Origin: Talpa occidentalis
Taxonomy: Eukaryota > Chordata > Mammalia > Eulipotyphla > Talpidae
Length of the DNA: 64,000 bases
NCBI RefSeq assembly: GCF_014898055.3
Contig: NW_023602073.1
Coordinates: forward strand, 25,033,784 to 25,097,783
Direction of reading: 5' to 3'
The notes below the pieces were generated by a model. The model was not told the origin of the DNA. It saw only the letters and a list, made by a program, of their open reading frames with translations, and made no database searches. This document shows, piece by piece, positions 47,860 to 62,780 of this stretch. Position numbers and translations under genes: made by a program. Within the stretch, counting starts at the first letter, position 1. Each line of letters starts with the position of its first letter.

Positions 47860-49015
47860 AATCTACTCCTGCTCTCTTTTATTCCTCAACCAGATGTTTT
47901 CTAAATTCCAGCCACACAGTTATACTGAAACTGTTCACCCCAAGGTCACCAATGAGCTGACCAGACACTTCTCTGGCCCTCCTGTTGTTCTCCTAACTCT
48001 TGTGGGCTTTATCTGCTGTCTCTGCTGGCTCTCCTCTGCTCTTAATTTCCAGAATGCTGCTACAGTCCCTCTGCTTCCACTTCATGTTCTCCTGTTGGAC
48101 TTTTCAATGATCATTTGGATGCTCATGATTTCTAGATCTGCATTTCCAAACAATTCTCCTGGTCCCAGATTTCGGTTTCAGTATCCACCATCCCTCTATC
48201 TTGGAGTCTCAGAAGCACACAAAAGCCAGCATGCCCCAAATAAGTGAACCATTTCCCCCACAAACCTGTTCTTCTTCAGTGTGCCTGATGTGCTGAGTGG
48301 TACCTCCACCCATCTAACGGGAACTAAAGACTGCTCTTTATTCTCCCCTCATCCTCCACGTCCAATCTGTAATCAAGTCTTGCTCATTCTGACTCCAAAA
48401 TATTGCTTGCAATTGCCCATAGTCTTCAGTTCCTACTCACTATTTTAGTCCAGCTATCTTCATCTCTCCTCAACATTATAATCAAACACATGCTAACCCG
48501 TTTCCTTGTTACTAGAATCAATGGGGGACACTTAATACTCTGTTGGATGTGACAGCATTGAGGCATCTTTTTAATTCTGTCACAAGTAAATTTTCTCTCA
48601 TTTTAGACAGAAATGTATAGAAGTAGTTATATTAAAACTTGAGAACAACATTTGATCCCACTCCAAACTTCTACACTATAGAGAATGATCTTCCTAAAAG
48701 GCAAGTTCTCTGATAGCTTTATTAGGATATTACAGTAGGATAAAGCCCAGTATCCAAATCCAAGTATCATAAAATCCTTGATGAGCAGACCCTTGGCCAC
48801 CTTCATCCTCATCTCAGTACTCCCTGCTCTCCACTCCATGATTCTTCTTAAACTACAACCTCTTTTTAAGCTTTAGTTTGCAAGTCTCCCCTTCTCTCTT
48901 CTCTAGGCTCTCATACACACTATCCTTTCTACCTTGAGAAAAGACTCACTCATATTCATTGGGTAAACATCCATTTCTCTGGAAAACCTTTCTTAGTCAC
49001 TAGAGGCACAGTTTG
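47860..49015 (+). mobile_element. L2 LINE relic, long
   Basis: CACCCCAAGGTCACCAATGA, CTCTTGTGGGCTTTATCTGC, AATCTGTAATCAAGTCTTGC, CCTTGATGAGCAGACCCTTG, CATTTCTCTGGAAAACCTTT. L2-like order over about 1.1 kb with gaps. The 131-codon frame at 47852-48247 lies within it and is taken as chance or L2 residue. Confidence 0.7.
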
Positions 49016-49252
49016 ATTTGCCTTCTTTGGGTCCTTGGAGCCTCCGTGCATCTCCTATCATAGCACATGTACCTTATTGTGATTGCAGGCTTAATTATTT
49101 TTTCCCTCAAGACAATAACCTGATAGTTGCATTTTGTGAGGCAAGAGCAGCACAATATACTAATGGTATCCTTCCTGAATTCCCTATAGAAGTTGGAAAG
49201 TTTGGCTTGGCCCAAATAGGCAAAATTACTTAGCTTAAAAAAATAAGGGCTT

Positions 49253-49513
49253 GGGCCTCCCTGGTGGCGGTGGGTTGAGTGCAGTGCTGTGAAGCTGTCC
49301 CCAGCCTGTGCAGCGGTAGTTCGATTCCTGGTCGGTCAGGGAGATACCCACATGGTGCAGTAGATCTCTCCTGGCCCACTGCTCCCCTCAGCAGTGTTTT
49401 CGCTCCATCTGCCTGTTCTGCTCCCCGCTCTGTCTCTGGTGAATTCTCTCACACTCCCACGCCTCTGGCCTGTACCCCAGTTCTTGCATAAATAAATAAA
49501 TCTTGAAAAAAAA
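49253..49513 (+). mobile_element. tRNA-headed SINE, older subfamily, full length
   Basis: GGGCCTCCCTGGTGGCGGTG head, AGTTCGATTCCTGG (B box), CTGCTCCCCTCAGCAGTGTT, CCTGTACCCCAGTTCTTGCA, AAATAAATAAATC tail. Confidence 0.95.
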
Positions 49514-51127
49514 ACTTCAAGGAGAAAGTTTTCCTTTAAAAAAAAAAGGGGACTCTCTAAAGGGATGTTGTAAGTAGGGCATAAAGGACTAAATCAGCTT
49601 TTTCAAACACACATGTGTCTATTCATGATGATCAATATTTTCCACCTACCAATTTCATCTCTTTGCTCGAGTTGGAAGAATATAAACTTCCATCACAAAA
49701 GCTGTGCCAGTCATAGTCCACAGAACTTTCATAGTGGACAGAGTTATGACATTAGATATAGAGGCAATGATCCCACTTATTAATAGCGATCAGTAATCCT
49801 ATACTACAAAAGGATATCATGATAAGCCGCGATATAAACCTTAGTGTTTATTTCACTCCTCCAAGTATAGCAAATGTGCTCTCCCATCACAGTAAGGCAA
49901 GGAATTCCAGTAGAGAGGAATTAGCATTGTGGGGCTAGCATGGGGAGCGACCATCCTGAATATCAGAGCCTGGCTTTTCCTGAAGAAGTCACAAGCCCAT
50001 CACACCAGGTCCAAAGGCAGAATCCAGTTCAGACTGTCTTCATTATCCAAGGACATTTATTTGAAGATGGATAATTCTGGAGACAGGGGCATCTCAAGAA
50101 GGGACTTCTGGAAACTGGTGGTTGCTAAAGTCATCAGTGACTCTAGTTGAAAGGATGGAAGAAATAAAGCAAGCAGCCTGTCCTTGAGAGAAGGGGCAGC
50201 CAGCAACTAGATGAAGTAATTAGGTAACAGTCCTGGGTTAAGTGTGGGCCGTTGTTCTCCCTGGGGAATTTGGATTCAGCAGAATCTACAGAATCAGGAC
50301 AATCAGGGGCTTAATGAGAAAGCTGGGGCTCCATGCTCATAAGTGACTGAGAATCCCTGCCAGTAGGGCTGTGTTGAGAGGAAGCTCCGGGCAGAAGCAA
50401 GCATCAAGAGCATGAGGGGCCCCGGATGCATTTCAGGTCTGGTGCTTCAACACTGAATATGGGAGGGTTGGAGGCAGCAGACACAAGCAGACAGATGCCA
50501 TCATTCACGGATCCCAACTGTGTGGTGGGAGACAGTTAATCATTTATTCAAAAATCGCTGCCTTCTTACACTACTTTACCTACATGTATGTGGGTTTTCT
50601 AATAGCTGAGTCAAAGTTTAAAAGGCAACCTTTGATTTTTCTATGAATCACTTAAATTGCAGTAGTTTATTGGCCTAAAATTATGATGAATATCTCAATT
50701 TGGAAAAAGAAAGCATGAAGAAACCTTCAAAGAAAACATCACTTCAGTAATCAGTTGAATGCCAAGGCCAAAGAAAAAAGTTCCTCTTGATTCTTGATTG
50801 AAAATAGTAAACTAAATCAGCATAAAATTTTACAGGCAAGATATATGGGGCTTTGTGTGTTAGAAGAGGGGATCGTTTATCAGATTTAAAATGAGGTAAC
50901 CCAATCTCCTGACTTATTCCTCCATCATGGCCACCACTACCATGGATTAAATATGTGTTTTGTTTCTATTTAAGAGGCATTAATTCAATAATGCAACTTG
51001 TACCTGCTAGCTCTTGCCCTCCCAGCTACCTCTGGCAACTTTGATTTCCTTGGAACTTAAATCTACTGATTTTTATAATTCCTCTCAACTGACTAACCCT
51101 GTCCTTTCTCATCCAAATCCAAATACA
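49514..51127. other. Unassigned intronic sequence
   Basis: No gene or clear repeat. Confidence 0.5.
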
Positions 51128-51600
51128 GAGAGTTGAACTGTGTTCCCTCCAAAAAATATTTTGTCCAAGTCCTAATCCCCAAACCTATCAATGTCAATAT
51201 ATTTGGAAATATAAGTCCTTGCCAGATATACCTAAGTTAAGGATCTTAGAATGAGATTATCCTGGATAATAGGGTACACCCTAAATCCAAAGCCTGGTAT
51301 CCTTATAAGAGAAGGAAAAGGATTGAGAGAAAGGGAGACTTGAGCCAAGTGTAGGCAGAGGCTGAGTCTCAAATCACAGAGCTACAAGATAGAATGCTAA
51401 GCACTGCCCAGCAGCCACCAGAAGCCAGGGGAGTGGCCTGAGACAGATTATCCTTCAGAGCTTCCAGAAAGAACTGACCCTACCCACACCTTGATTTTGG
51501 ATTTCTGATCTCTAGAAGTATGAGAGAATAAATTTCTGTTGTTCAAAGACAATAAATTTGTGGTGATTTATGGCAGAAACCAGAGGAAATGGATACAAAT
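51128..51600 (+). mobile_element. MLT1-type (ERVL-MaLR) LTR
   Basis: GTTGAACTGTGTTCCCTCCA, AAGTCCTAATCCCCAAACCT, GGTATCCTTATAAGAGAAGG, GAGAATAAATTTCTGTTGTT, GTGGTGATTTATGGCAG in the order of an MLT1 LTR. Confidence 0.9.
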
Positions 51601-51729
51601 AGTCTCCTTTGCTCCTTCTTTTCTTTATCTCTGTCAAAAATTCAGTCTTAGATGGAACTAACAGTTTGCTTTGTCCATTACCACTGAAAAGTATATGTAG
51701 ATTCATTTTTATCATCTAAAATTGACTTA

Positions 51730-52780
51730 AACACTGCAAGTTCCCCTTCTCCCTGCCCCATTAGGAGCTGACCTCACTTACAAACTAGAAAAGCTCAGGC
51801 ATCAGAAAAGGTCATTCCCAACTTGCAACGTACCCACCCCTGCAGCCAGCCCCTCTGCTTCCCTCCTATTTTAGTGGAGGAAGTGTTCATCAATTTTTCT
51901 GATGCTGACCCTGCTGGGTTTTATTTTTTTGCCTGCATTCTATATTTCCTCCCCATTTGTCACTCTAACATGCATATACAAATTACCCAAACTTTACATA
52001 TCTGGTCCTCTCCTTTGTATTCCATATCCAATTGCTGACTTTGGTTATCACAAAGTCCACTCAAATATACACCTAAAATTGGAAAATCTCCCTGCCCACT
52101 CTGATCCACTCCTTCAAACCTCTCACTCTTCCACAGTACTCAGCTAAGGTAAGGCCACCATATACTCTAAACCAACACTAGAATGTCAAACTTGACACAT
52201 CTCTCTCTCTCCTTCCTATATTCTATTCGTCTGTAAGTCCTATCACTTCTTCCTTATACTGTCTCCCAAATCGTCCATTTCTATCACCAAATATTAGCCC
52301 AAGCGACCACTGTCTGAACTGCAGTTTCCTAACTGGTCTTTCTGTAATCACTCATGCTCATGTCTAATTTGTTTTATAGGCTGTAAACCCAATAAGGTCT
52401 TTAAGTGCCTCTCCAGCTTCAGCCCACACTGCATTCCCAGTTCTCCATTTTCAGACTTTCCTGGTTTTCCTAGACCTTTCATCTCTGTTTCTTCTACCAC
52501 AGGGCCTTTGCACATGCTGTTTCTAGCTGGAGTTCCAATTTTCTAAATTCCTACCCTTACCAAAGATCCTAGCTCAAACTCCTCTCTCAGAGGAATGTTT
52601 TCCCTGATCTCTCAGATTTAGTCAAGTACTTTTCCTTCATTGTCCTTATCTCATCTGTGATCTTACCTCTGTTCTTGTGATTTGATGGCCTGTCTCTTCA
52701 CTACACTGTGTATACCACAGAGTCACCAAAAAAGTCCTGGGTTTGCTCATAATTATATTTCCAGCACCAGGTTCAGCAAA
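51730..52780 (+). mobile_element. L2 LINE relic, long
   Basis: CCTTCTCCCTGCCCCATTAG, TCTATCACCAAATATTAGCC, CAGTTTCCTAACTGGTCTTT, CACAGGGCCTTTGCACATGC, CTCAGAGGAATGTTTTCCCT are in L2 order. Confidence 0.82.
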
Positions 52781-55664
52781 AGTTTTTTTTTTTTTTTTGT
52801 TCCTGCTCTAGGCCCTATGTATACAGAAAAACTTAGAAGCAAACGGAACTTTGGCACACTGTAGATTTCAGGGGCCAATCCTTCAGCTTATGATTTTCTT
52901 TCAAGAGGAAATAAAAGCATAACTCAGTGGCATCTTCACAGTTTATTCCTGCCAGTTCTACTTTTCTATAAATACAGTCCTCATTTTCAAGGAATTTGGA
53001 TAAGATGGTTGCAGTTGACTATTTTGGGGAGGTACTGTCTGTTCTATTTTGGAGGGAATGTTGTCATCTGTCTTCATTCCTGGGGCAGGTGTAGAAATGA
53101 GTTGTGGACACCAGTTGCTGATTCCACATAAAAACTTGGGCATGTAAGGTAACTGCTTTGCAGGTTCTGGGTAGGGCCTCTGAGGACAGGCTAAAAAATA
53201 TGGCACCATCATTCCCTGAATACCCATATGTTGTGTTCTAACCATTACTGCTTTCTCCCCTCTGTAATTTGATATAGGGATGATTCTGAGGGGAATTGTT
53301 TGCCTTGTGGTATTTTCAGCACCATCCAGAGCTCAGTCTCTGGTCTTAATACTGAAGGTCCTTAAGGACACTGGTCTTGATCTTGTATGGGAAGGATATA
53401 TGAGCAGCAGGAGACATGATATTCTATAACTGAAAAAATCATGCAATTTCTGGTGCCAAAATTGAGTAACACATTGAGATCTTAATTTTTCAGTGTACTT
53501 TTCTTACAACTATATACAAAATTATAAAGCAAGACAACATATATAACTTACAAAGCAGTATCTCTAGGTGTACTTTTGGTAACATATACACAGACACACA
53601 CATCCCACAACTTGGGATACAGGAAAACTATGGTAGTTAACTATGGCAAACATAAATAGAACTCACTTTGGAAATAATAACAGGTCAAGTATACACTGGT
53701 TAATGCCCTCTTGTATGTTAAAAATGTACAAAATCTAAATGCAAATATGTAACAAATTTAATATATGAATGTACAGTTTACATTTAAAAATTATAGACAT
53801 AATTGTATATATGGAAAGACATTCCATATACATACACATAAGCACAACATTTAAAATTGGCCAACGAATTAACATTCCCACAATTAATCAATTCTCTTGT
53901 ATATTCATTATTTGACTCTTATGCACACATAGGAAAGTTTATACTTCAAAGTATTACTTAAACATACATATAATTATTTGTGTTGAATATCTTCATGTTG
54001 TCTCCCCCCACCCCGCACCACCACTTGGAATAACATCTAGAACAGAAAGTCTCTACTCTCCAAAGAACAAGGAATAATATTTCTAGATCCAGTTAATAAC
54101 AAAGGATAATACGGTGTAAACCACTGATTGGGAAAAAAAAATACTAAAACAATGAGAATAGAATCAGCTATATCATGTACCCATCCATCTATCATGATAT
54201 AAAGATATTTTATAGTGTATCTTCTATCTTCTCTAATAAAGGAGCTGAATGTCTCTCTAAAAAAATAATTACATACAAATATCACATTCAGCTGCCAAAT
54301 TAATCATTTGGCCATGGAGATCATAAGAATAGTTAATGACAAGAATGATTAAAGTTGCAATTTTACCTGTCACAAGTTTTAATTCTTCCTCCCAAAAGAG
54401 TTTTAAATGAATAATTTTAAAGATTTTTTAATGATGCACAAATAATTTAATGCCACTGTATCTGCATCTTCCAAAGGACACATTTTTCACCTTCTCAAAG
54501 AAATCAACATAGTTGCTGATCTGGTGACTTGTCCTCTGAGAAGCATCAGGGCTTTGCCTTTGGTCTTTCCAAATGGACTAAACAAAACTCTGGTTTTCTA
54601 GCAGGAAATGCATCTACCACACCATCTTTCAGAGATTTGTGTTAGTAAGTGGCAATTATTTAAATGTATGTTTATATGATTATAAACCATTTTACATAGC
54701 AAATCAGGAAGACCATTGCAAGGGATAGTCTGGAATTGGCTCTTTTCTTCTTCAGTGCTTACAAAATACACCCTTTTTCTTCCTTGTTCATGAGTCTTAC
54801 ACCTAATTTTGTCAAAAAAATATATATATTACGTTTACATTCTTCCTCTCTGAGGCAATGATCTAAGTGCCCTTTTCTGTTTCACTACACGGGGGATTCA
54901 GAGGAGTCATCACTTTGGAGTTTCGCTTGTACAAAAATCTCTCAATAGTGTTTAGGAATGCATGAATGACCTGCATGTTTTATTACACTCTAACAAATCT
55001 GTACAATGACTGAGAGAGTGGAGAATGCAGTCAAGGCGAACGGACTCAGTTGGATGGGTGGCAATTAAGGGGCACATGGAATGCAAAGGTTGCTCCTCAT
55101 CTCAGGAATTAACTAATTATAGCCACAGAACACTGAGGCTTCCATCTAAGAAAGAATCAAAAACATGAACTGGGGTTGTCTATCATGAAAACCATTTAAG
55201 ATTTCAAGACTTTTTGTAACACTCTGATGTTTATTGATCTCTTTCATTCTCCAAAGTAATTAGCATTAAAAATCTCAGATCCATGGACAAGTATTCAGCT
55301 ATAAGAAGCAGATCGTCCTGTAGGTCATGGGGTTGAGCAAGAGGGGGAAAGGACCAAGAAAGAGAGGAAGTGATGATCCTGAGAAAGAGGGCTGAGGTGA
55401 TCAGAATGCAGGGGGAGAAGGAAATGAAAGCCGTGGAGTAGACCTGGGAAATGGCCAGGGCACACAATTAGGGAAAATCAAAACAGAACAAACAAAAATG
55501 ACCTACATAGTTCTTCTATCATCTCACCCTAAACCCCCCAGTGTGGAATCTGAACTTTGTTTCCTTCCCTATATAATTCCCTCTGCAGAGTCTTATATTA
55601 AAAATATCCATGTGGTGTGCCATGTCAAAAATTCACAAATACTTAGTTATTACGGTACTATTCT
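52781..55664. other. Unassigned intronic sequence
   Basis: A T-run at 52783-52798. A 95-codon minus-strand frame at 52958-53245 is not recognised. 53.5-54.3 kb is AT-rich with CA-rich patches. No gene supported. Confidence 0.4.
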
Positions 55665-55800
55665 TACCCTATTTTATAGATAAGAAAACTGAAGAACAGA
55701 TTTAGATAAATTGAGCAAGTTATGTCACTATCACATAGGAGAGCTGGGACTTGAACCCACGCTCCAAGCAGTCTGACTCCAGAGTCTATTCTCTTCATCC
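55665..55800 (-). mobile_element. MIR SINE relic, antisense
   Basis: TTATAGATAAGAAAACTGAA, GAGCTGGGACTTGAACCCAC, CAGTCTGACTCCAGAGTCTA: complement of MIR, well kept. Confidence 0.88.
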
Positions 55801-58369
<2,569 letters not shown>

Positions 58370-58530
58370 TGCTGTTCTCTGAAATTTTCAATGGCTTCCT
58401 ACAACTTACAGGAGAAACTGTAATATCTTGCCTTGGTTTTCAAGCACCTCCACCTAAGTGAGAGGCTAGAATTATCTTCTGGTCCCTTTCTAAACACACT
58501 GCAGCCAAGATGACAGCCTCCACAGTCTCA
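58370..58530 (+). mobile_element. L2 fragment
   Basis: TTTCAATGGCTTCCTACAAC, CCTTGGTTTTCAAGCACCTC, TCTAAACACACTGCAGCCAA recall L2; short. Confidence 0.55.
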
Positions 58531-61500
58531 CCCTAGGCTCTGACGGCCTTGTGGGGACCATAGAGCACTGATCATACGCAAAATGTCATGTGTGTTTGGG
58601 TATCTGCATTGGCTGAATTTCCATCTTTCTTTTGATTCTCCAAACAATCTAAGGCACAAAAAATATGCAGTTCAAGGCTTCTCTAAATTCAGTCAACATA
58701 AAAATCCCCAGCTAAAGGTTAAAGAGAGAAAATATATAGAAACTTATAAAAAATCAAGATATGAGTTATTCATGGGTGATATTAAGTTTTCTCTCAGAGC
58801 TGCATTCCTATAACGACTTGTTAAATAAGTGAGTGAATGAAATGAGGATAATTGATTCAGCTCTCTGACACAAATTTTCAGAGGACTAGAAATTAGTTAT
58901 TACTATTTGTCTTAAGAAAAATGCATCACCAGAAACAAAAAGATGTCTCATAATCATATCTTTAAGAAATGAATAAAAGTTATTCTGAAATTACCACATT
59001 AAAATAATTATGAGAAATTAGGACTGCCTTTGAGAAACCTAAACTGGCAGGGAGCTGATGAAGCATTATAAGGGCATAATTATAACTCCATACTTAAATG
59101 ATTCTTTAGTAAGTATATTATTAAATTCAAGATGTTTGGCCCTTCGTACATTACTATTGAGCAGACTGGATTACTTTCAGTTTAAATGATTTATATTTTA
59201 ATCATCCACTTTACTTTCCCCCACTTTATTTGGTGATAGGGCTAGCTCTCAAACTGACTGCTTTGCTACTGGAGAATGCAAATGGAAGGCAAAAGAGTGA
59301 GAGAAAGGCTCGTTATGAAGACTGAACAGTAAAGAAAACAAAACAGGACTTGGAATTAAAATGGTCTCTGGTCCATGTTAGCGCCATGAGAGAAGAGGGG
59401 CTGGAGACAAGTGAGAAAGGCAAGACACACAGAAAAACTGTCTTCTTCTGAAACAGATCATGAAAAGGCTGCTTTGTCCAAGGCCCAGCTCTCAAAGGCG
59501 CTCTTTGACTGCTTGGGTGGGACAGTGCTGGAGAAATGGTCACCTACACCTGAATCAGTTCGTTGGAACCACTGCCCAGGAATTCTGGCTACAAAGGCAG
59601 GAAGCAGTGTTCCTGAGCCCATCAGAGGCTAAGGGGGAAGGGAGGCCTGGACCAGACGACCTCTGGCCTTTGCAGCACCACTGCACAAAAAATCCTCATC
59701 TAAGAGACTGTAGCCTGGGCTCTCTTCCATGATATGATGGGATATGTGGGAAAGGGATGTTTGCAGATAATTTTTCTTGCTCTTTAGAGAAACAGGATAG
59801 AAAGTACCTGACATATGCATGATTTCAATCACAGAGAACTTAAATAGTGGTGGGTGTCAGCTTGTGCTCTGAAGCCCACCCCTTGTGGAAGGCCAAGGTT
59901 GCTCTTGGTGGATTCTGAGCATGCAGTAAAGAGGTGGTCAAGGGGCATTTTAGCTGGCACTTTTGACATTATATTTCTCATGGTGGTAAGGTTGTCAAAG
60001 GCTTATCCCCAAAACACCCCAACTTTAGGTTCTGCTTGCCCAGTCATAAGTTGAACAATGACCCTGAGAGGTTTGGACAAAGGGAAGTCGCACTGTCTGT
60101 ACTATGTGACGTTCAGTCAACAACAGAGGCAGGAGGCCAGGACACCGTGCCCTCACTACAGGCCTCTCCAGGTGCCAAGTGCTCCTAGGCATTTTGGAGA
60201 ACCTAAGATTCTCATAGATTGAATGCTTGTCTCTCAACCCAACCCAAAGTGAATTTGAAAACAGAATGCTTATGTAGAAAGATCTGATAATATCCACTTG
60301 CCTTTCAGTTTCACTAAAAGGGTTATGTTTTTGTCATATTTCATCATACTAGGGATGGGGTCAACTGTCAGTGAGCTGCCCTCTGCTGCCCAGGGCCTAG
60401 ACCTGTCACCTTTCTGCATTACATTTTCTTGGAGTTGCAAAATGATGTCACATAGGTACCTAGTCGCTTAGAATGTTCTGGACCGTGGCTTCCATTTCCC
60501 CCTTTTAAAAATGCACTTTAGTTTTACAGAGATACCTTATTACAGGGAAATGAAGGATTAGTGTGAATTAGATGGAAGAGAGCAATATTTTTCATTTGTC
60601 ATTCCATCAGAAGCCCTATCACACTCTCTTACAGAGATCAGAGCTCTTTGAAGAGTTTCTGTCCAATCTAAGACTGATCTAAATTAGCAACAAGGTGTGA
60701 TTAAAAATAAAAAAAACTTGTGTGACACATTTTCATTCCAATAAAAAGGAGCCCCTGTCCCTGAGGAATGGTAGGGATGAGGATGGGGGAAGGAGAATTG
60801 GGCATTGAGGGAGGAAACCATTGGAGAAAATGGAGGCTCTTTTACCCAGAAATGCTGCCTGATTAAGAGAATACATGCGATCCACAAGTAGCTGGGAGAT
60901 AAAGCAATATTGCCACAATGTTCACAGAGCTACTGAAGGGCGGGTGCAAACATGGACATGTTTGAAAACACCTGGTGTCAACACTACTGAGTACCAGGGT
61001 CTGTGGTCTCTCACCGCTTCTCTCTCTGTCCTTCCCTTGACCTTCCACTCTGTGCACTGCACTCTTCTTCCTGTCCCTTACCACTGAGTCACAGATGGAT
61101 CCAGTCTATATATGAGAACTAAGGCATAAATACATACACTGGCCTAGTATAATAAGAACACACCTGCATTTAATGCAGGGTTTATCCATCTGAGTCCAGA
61201 GGCTGGAAAACTGGAGTATTGCAGGTTCTAAAGCAGAGAGAGATGGGAGCTCTGGTGCCCTCAAGCTTCCTGGACACACAGGCTGCCTTCTCTAGCTGGG
61301 AATCACTAGAGGGATATCAGTGACACACCATATTCACTTCTGCCATCACACACCATCGTGGCATCTGAGTCTTGCACACTGCCCCTTTGCAGGGATAGGC
61401 ATATGTTTATATTAAGAGAGTTGCTAAGCAACCTTATTCTACAAGACTATTCTTCATGGAGGAAAAGATATAATGAATGTACCTGTGGGATACAGCCCAT

Positions 61501-62129
61501 GGGGTGGGAGATGGTGGGGGGACAGAGTGAAACTGCATATACCTGGGCCTCCCCATATGTGCTCAGCACTGGGTCAACTTCCTTCTTTCTGGTTCTAGGC
61601 ATTTCTACCAAATAAGAGGCAATTCCACTCATGCTGGGAGCAGGTCTCAAGGATACTTTGAAAGACTTGCTGCTGCCTTTGCCACAATGAACAGGTTGAG
61701 GCCATGCTTTATTGGCATATTGGCAAAAGGACACAAGTACACTAAACCAAAGTGCAATGGAGGGAGGAACGAAGGGGAATTCAGGGATCCTATGGGACCA
61801 AAGGTAGCCCAAGTTATGTTTCTGCTAATCTGCTCTTAAGCAGTAATTGACAGAGTAGAGCCATGAGACTGTCCCTAATTCCTGTGCCCTAAGATGTACT
61901 GATTTTTAAAGAGAACGAAGGGGATAGCTCTCTGGTTCTGGAATTGTAGGTCACTGTATCAAAAAAAGGCTATACGACCAACATGGTCTGCAGACCTCTG
62001 CACAGTGTGAGCAGGACTCTGGTATCTTCATAATGGGGTGTGGGCAGGGAGATTCTAAATGAGATGGTGCTTCCTTAGGTATTGATGATGATGATGATAA
62101 TGGTAAAAAACTGTATTAATATCAGCTAC
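58531..62129. other. Unassigned intronic sequence
   Basis: No exon, RNA gene or clear repeat. Several short frames at 59.3-61.8 kb on both strands lack any family feature. Confidence 0.45.
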
Positions 62130-62275
62130 CATTGTTGAGTCACTAGGGTGCTGAACACTAACCTAAACATTTAAAATGACTGTAGGAAATTCTCTCAGTA
62201 ATCTTATGAGGAAGTGGTATTCCTGCGGCCAATTTACATTTGGGGAAACTGGGGAGAAGCTAATGAATACAAAAA
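62130..62275 (-). mobile_element. MIR SINE relic, antisense
   Basis: CTCAGTAATCTTATGAGGAA and TTACATTTGGGGAAACTGGG fit the complement of MIR. GATGATGATGATGATAATGG just before it is a short triplet run. Confidence 0.65.
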
Positions 62276-62498
62276 TGTGATTCTCAGAAGAGAAAAACAT
62301 ATGCTTTTAGTTAGGACTTACGGATTTACAAGAATATCTTCCAACTCTGTGAAAATCTGACTTTTCTAATTTCTGTATTTGAAAGTCCTCTAACAAGAGG
62401 GCTCCAGAGATGAGGGAAGAAATGAGCTCACTTTTGAAAAGGCTACAAAACAGATGCTTACCTAAACTGATCCTACTAGGGCAAGAGAAAAGTGATCT

Positions 62499-62780
62499 CT
62501 TTTTATTTATTTATTTTATTTATTATTATTATTTTAATTTTATATATTTGTTACATCATTTTTCATTTTTGCACAATGTATGCATTTTCATCTTGGTTAT
62601 AGTCCCCATACAATTCCCACCCGCCTTGTTTTGATCCTACTCCCTCCTCCCCACTCCTGTAGTGTCTTTGGTTTACAGTTGCCTGTTGATTTTGATGTTT
62701 ACTTGATTATAATTAGTCTTTTTCCTGGTCCCTTATTTAGGTTTTCTAAATTCCTGCTATGAGTGAGACCATCTGGTATT
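62499..62780 (-). mobile_element. L1 3'-UTR end, antisense
   Basis: TCCCCATACAATTCCCACCC, CCTGGTCCCTTATTTAGGTT and CCTGCTATGAGTGAGACCAT match the other L1 3' ends. GAGAAAAGTGATCT before (about 62485-62498) and again after (from 62781) is the target duplication. Confidence 0.92.

Noticed and set aside
47852..48247. 131-codon plus-strand frame with a hydrophobic stretch
   Set aside because: It falls in L2-like sequence, and the hydrophobic part comes from CT-rich text.
3387..49513. tRNA genes within the SINE heads
   Set aside because: The heads keep A and B boxes but are fused to SINE bodies, and I see no convincing cloverleaf or anticodon arm; they are retroposons.
52958..53245. 95-codon minus-strand frame (MVRTQHMGIQGMMVPYFLAC...)
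   Set aside because: No recognised family and no splice-site or repeat context; kept only as something to search by blastp.
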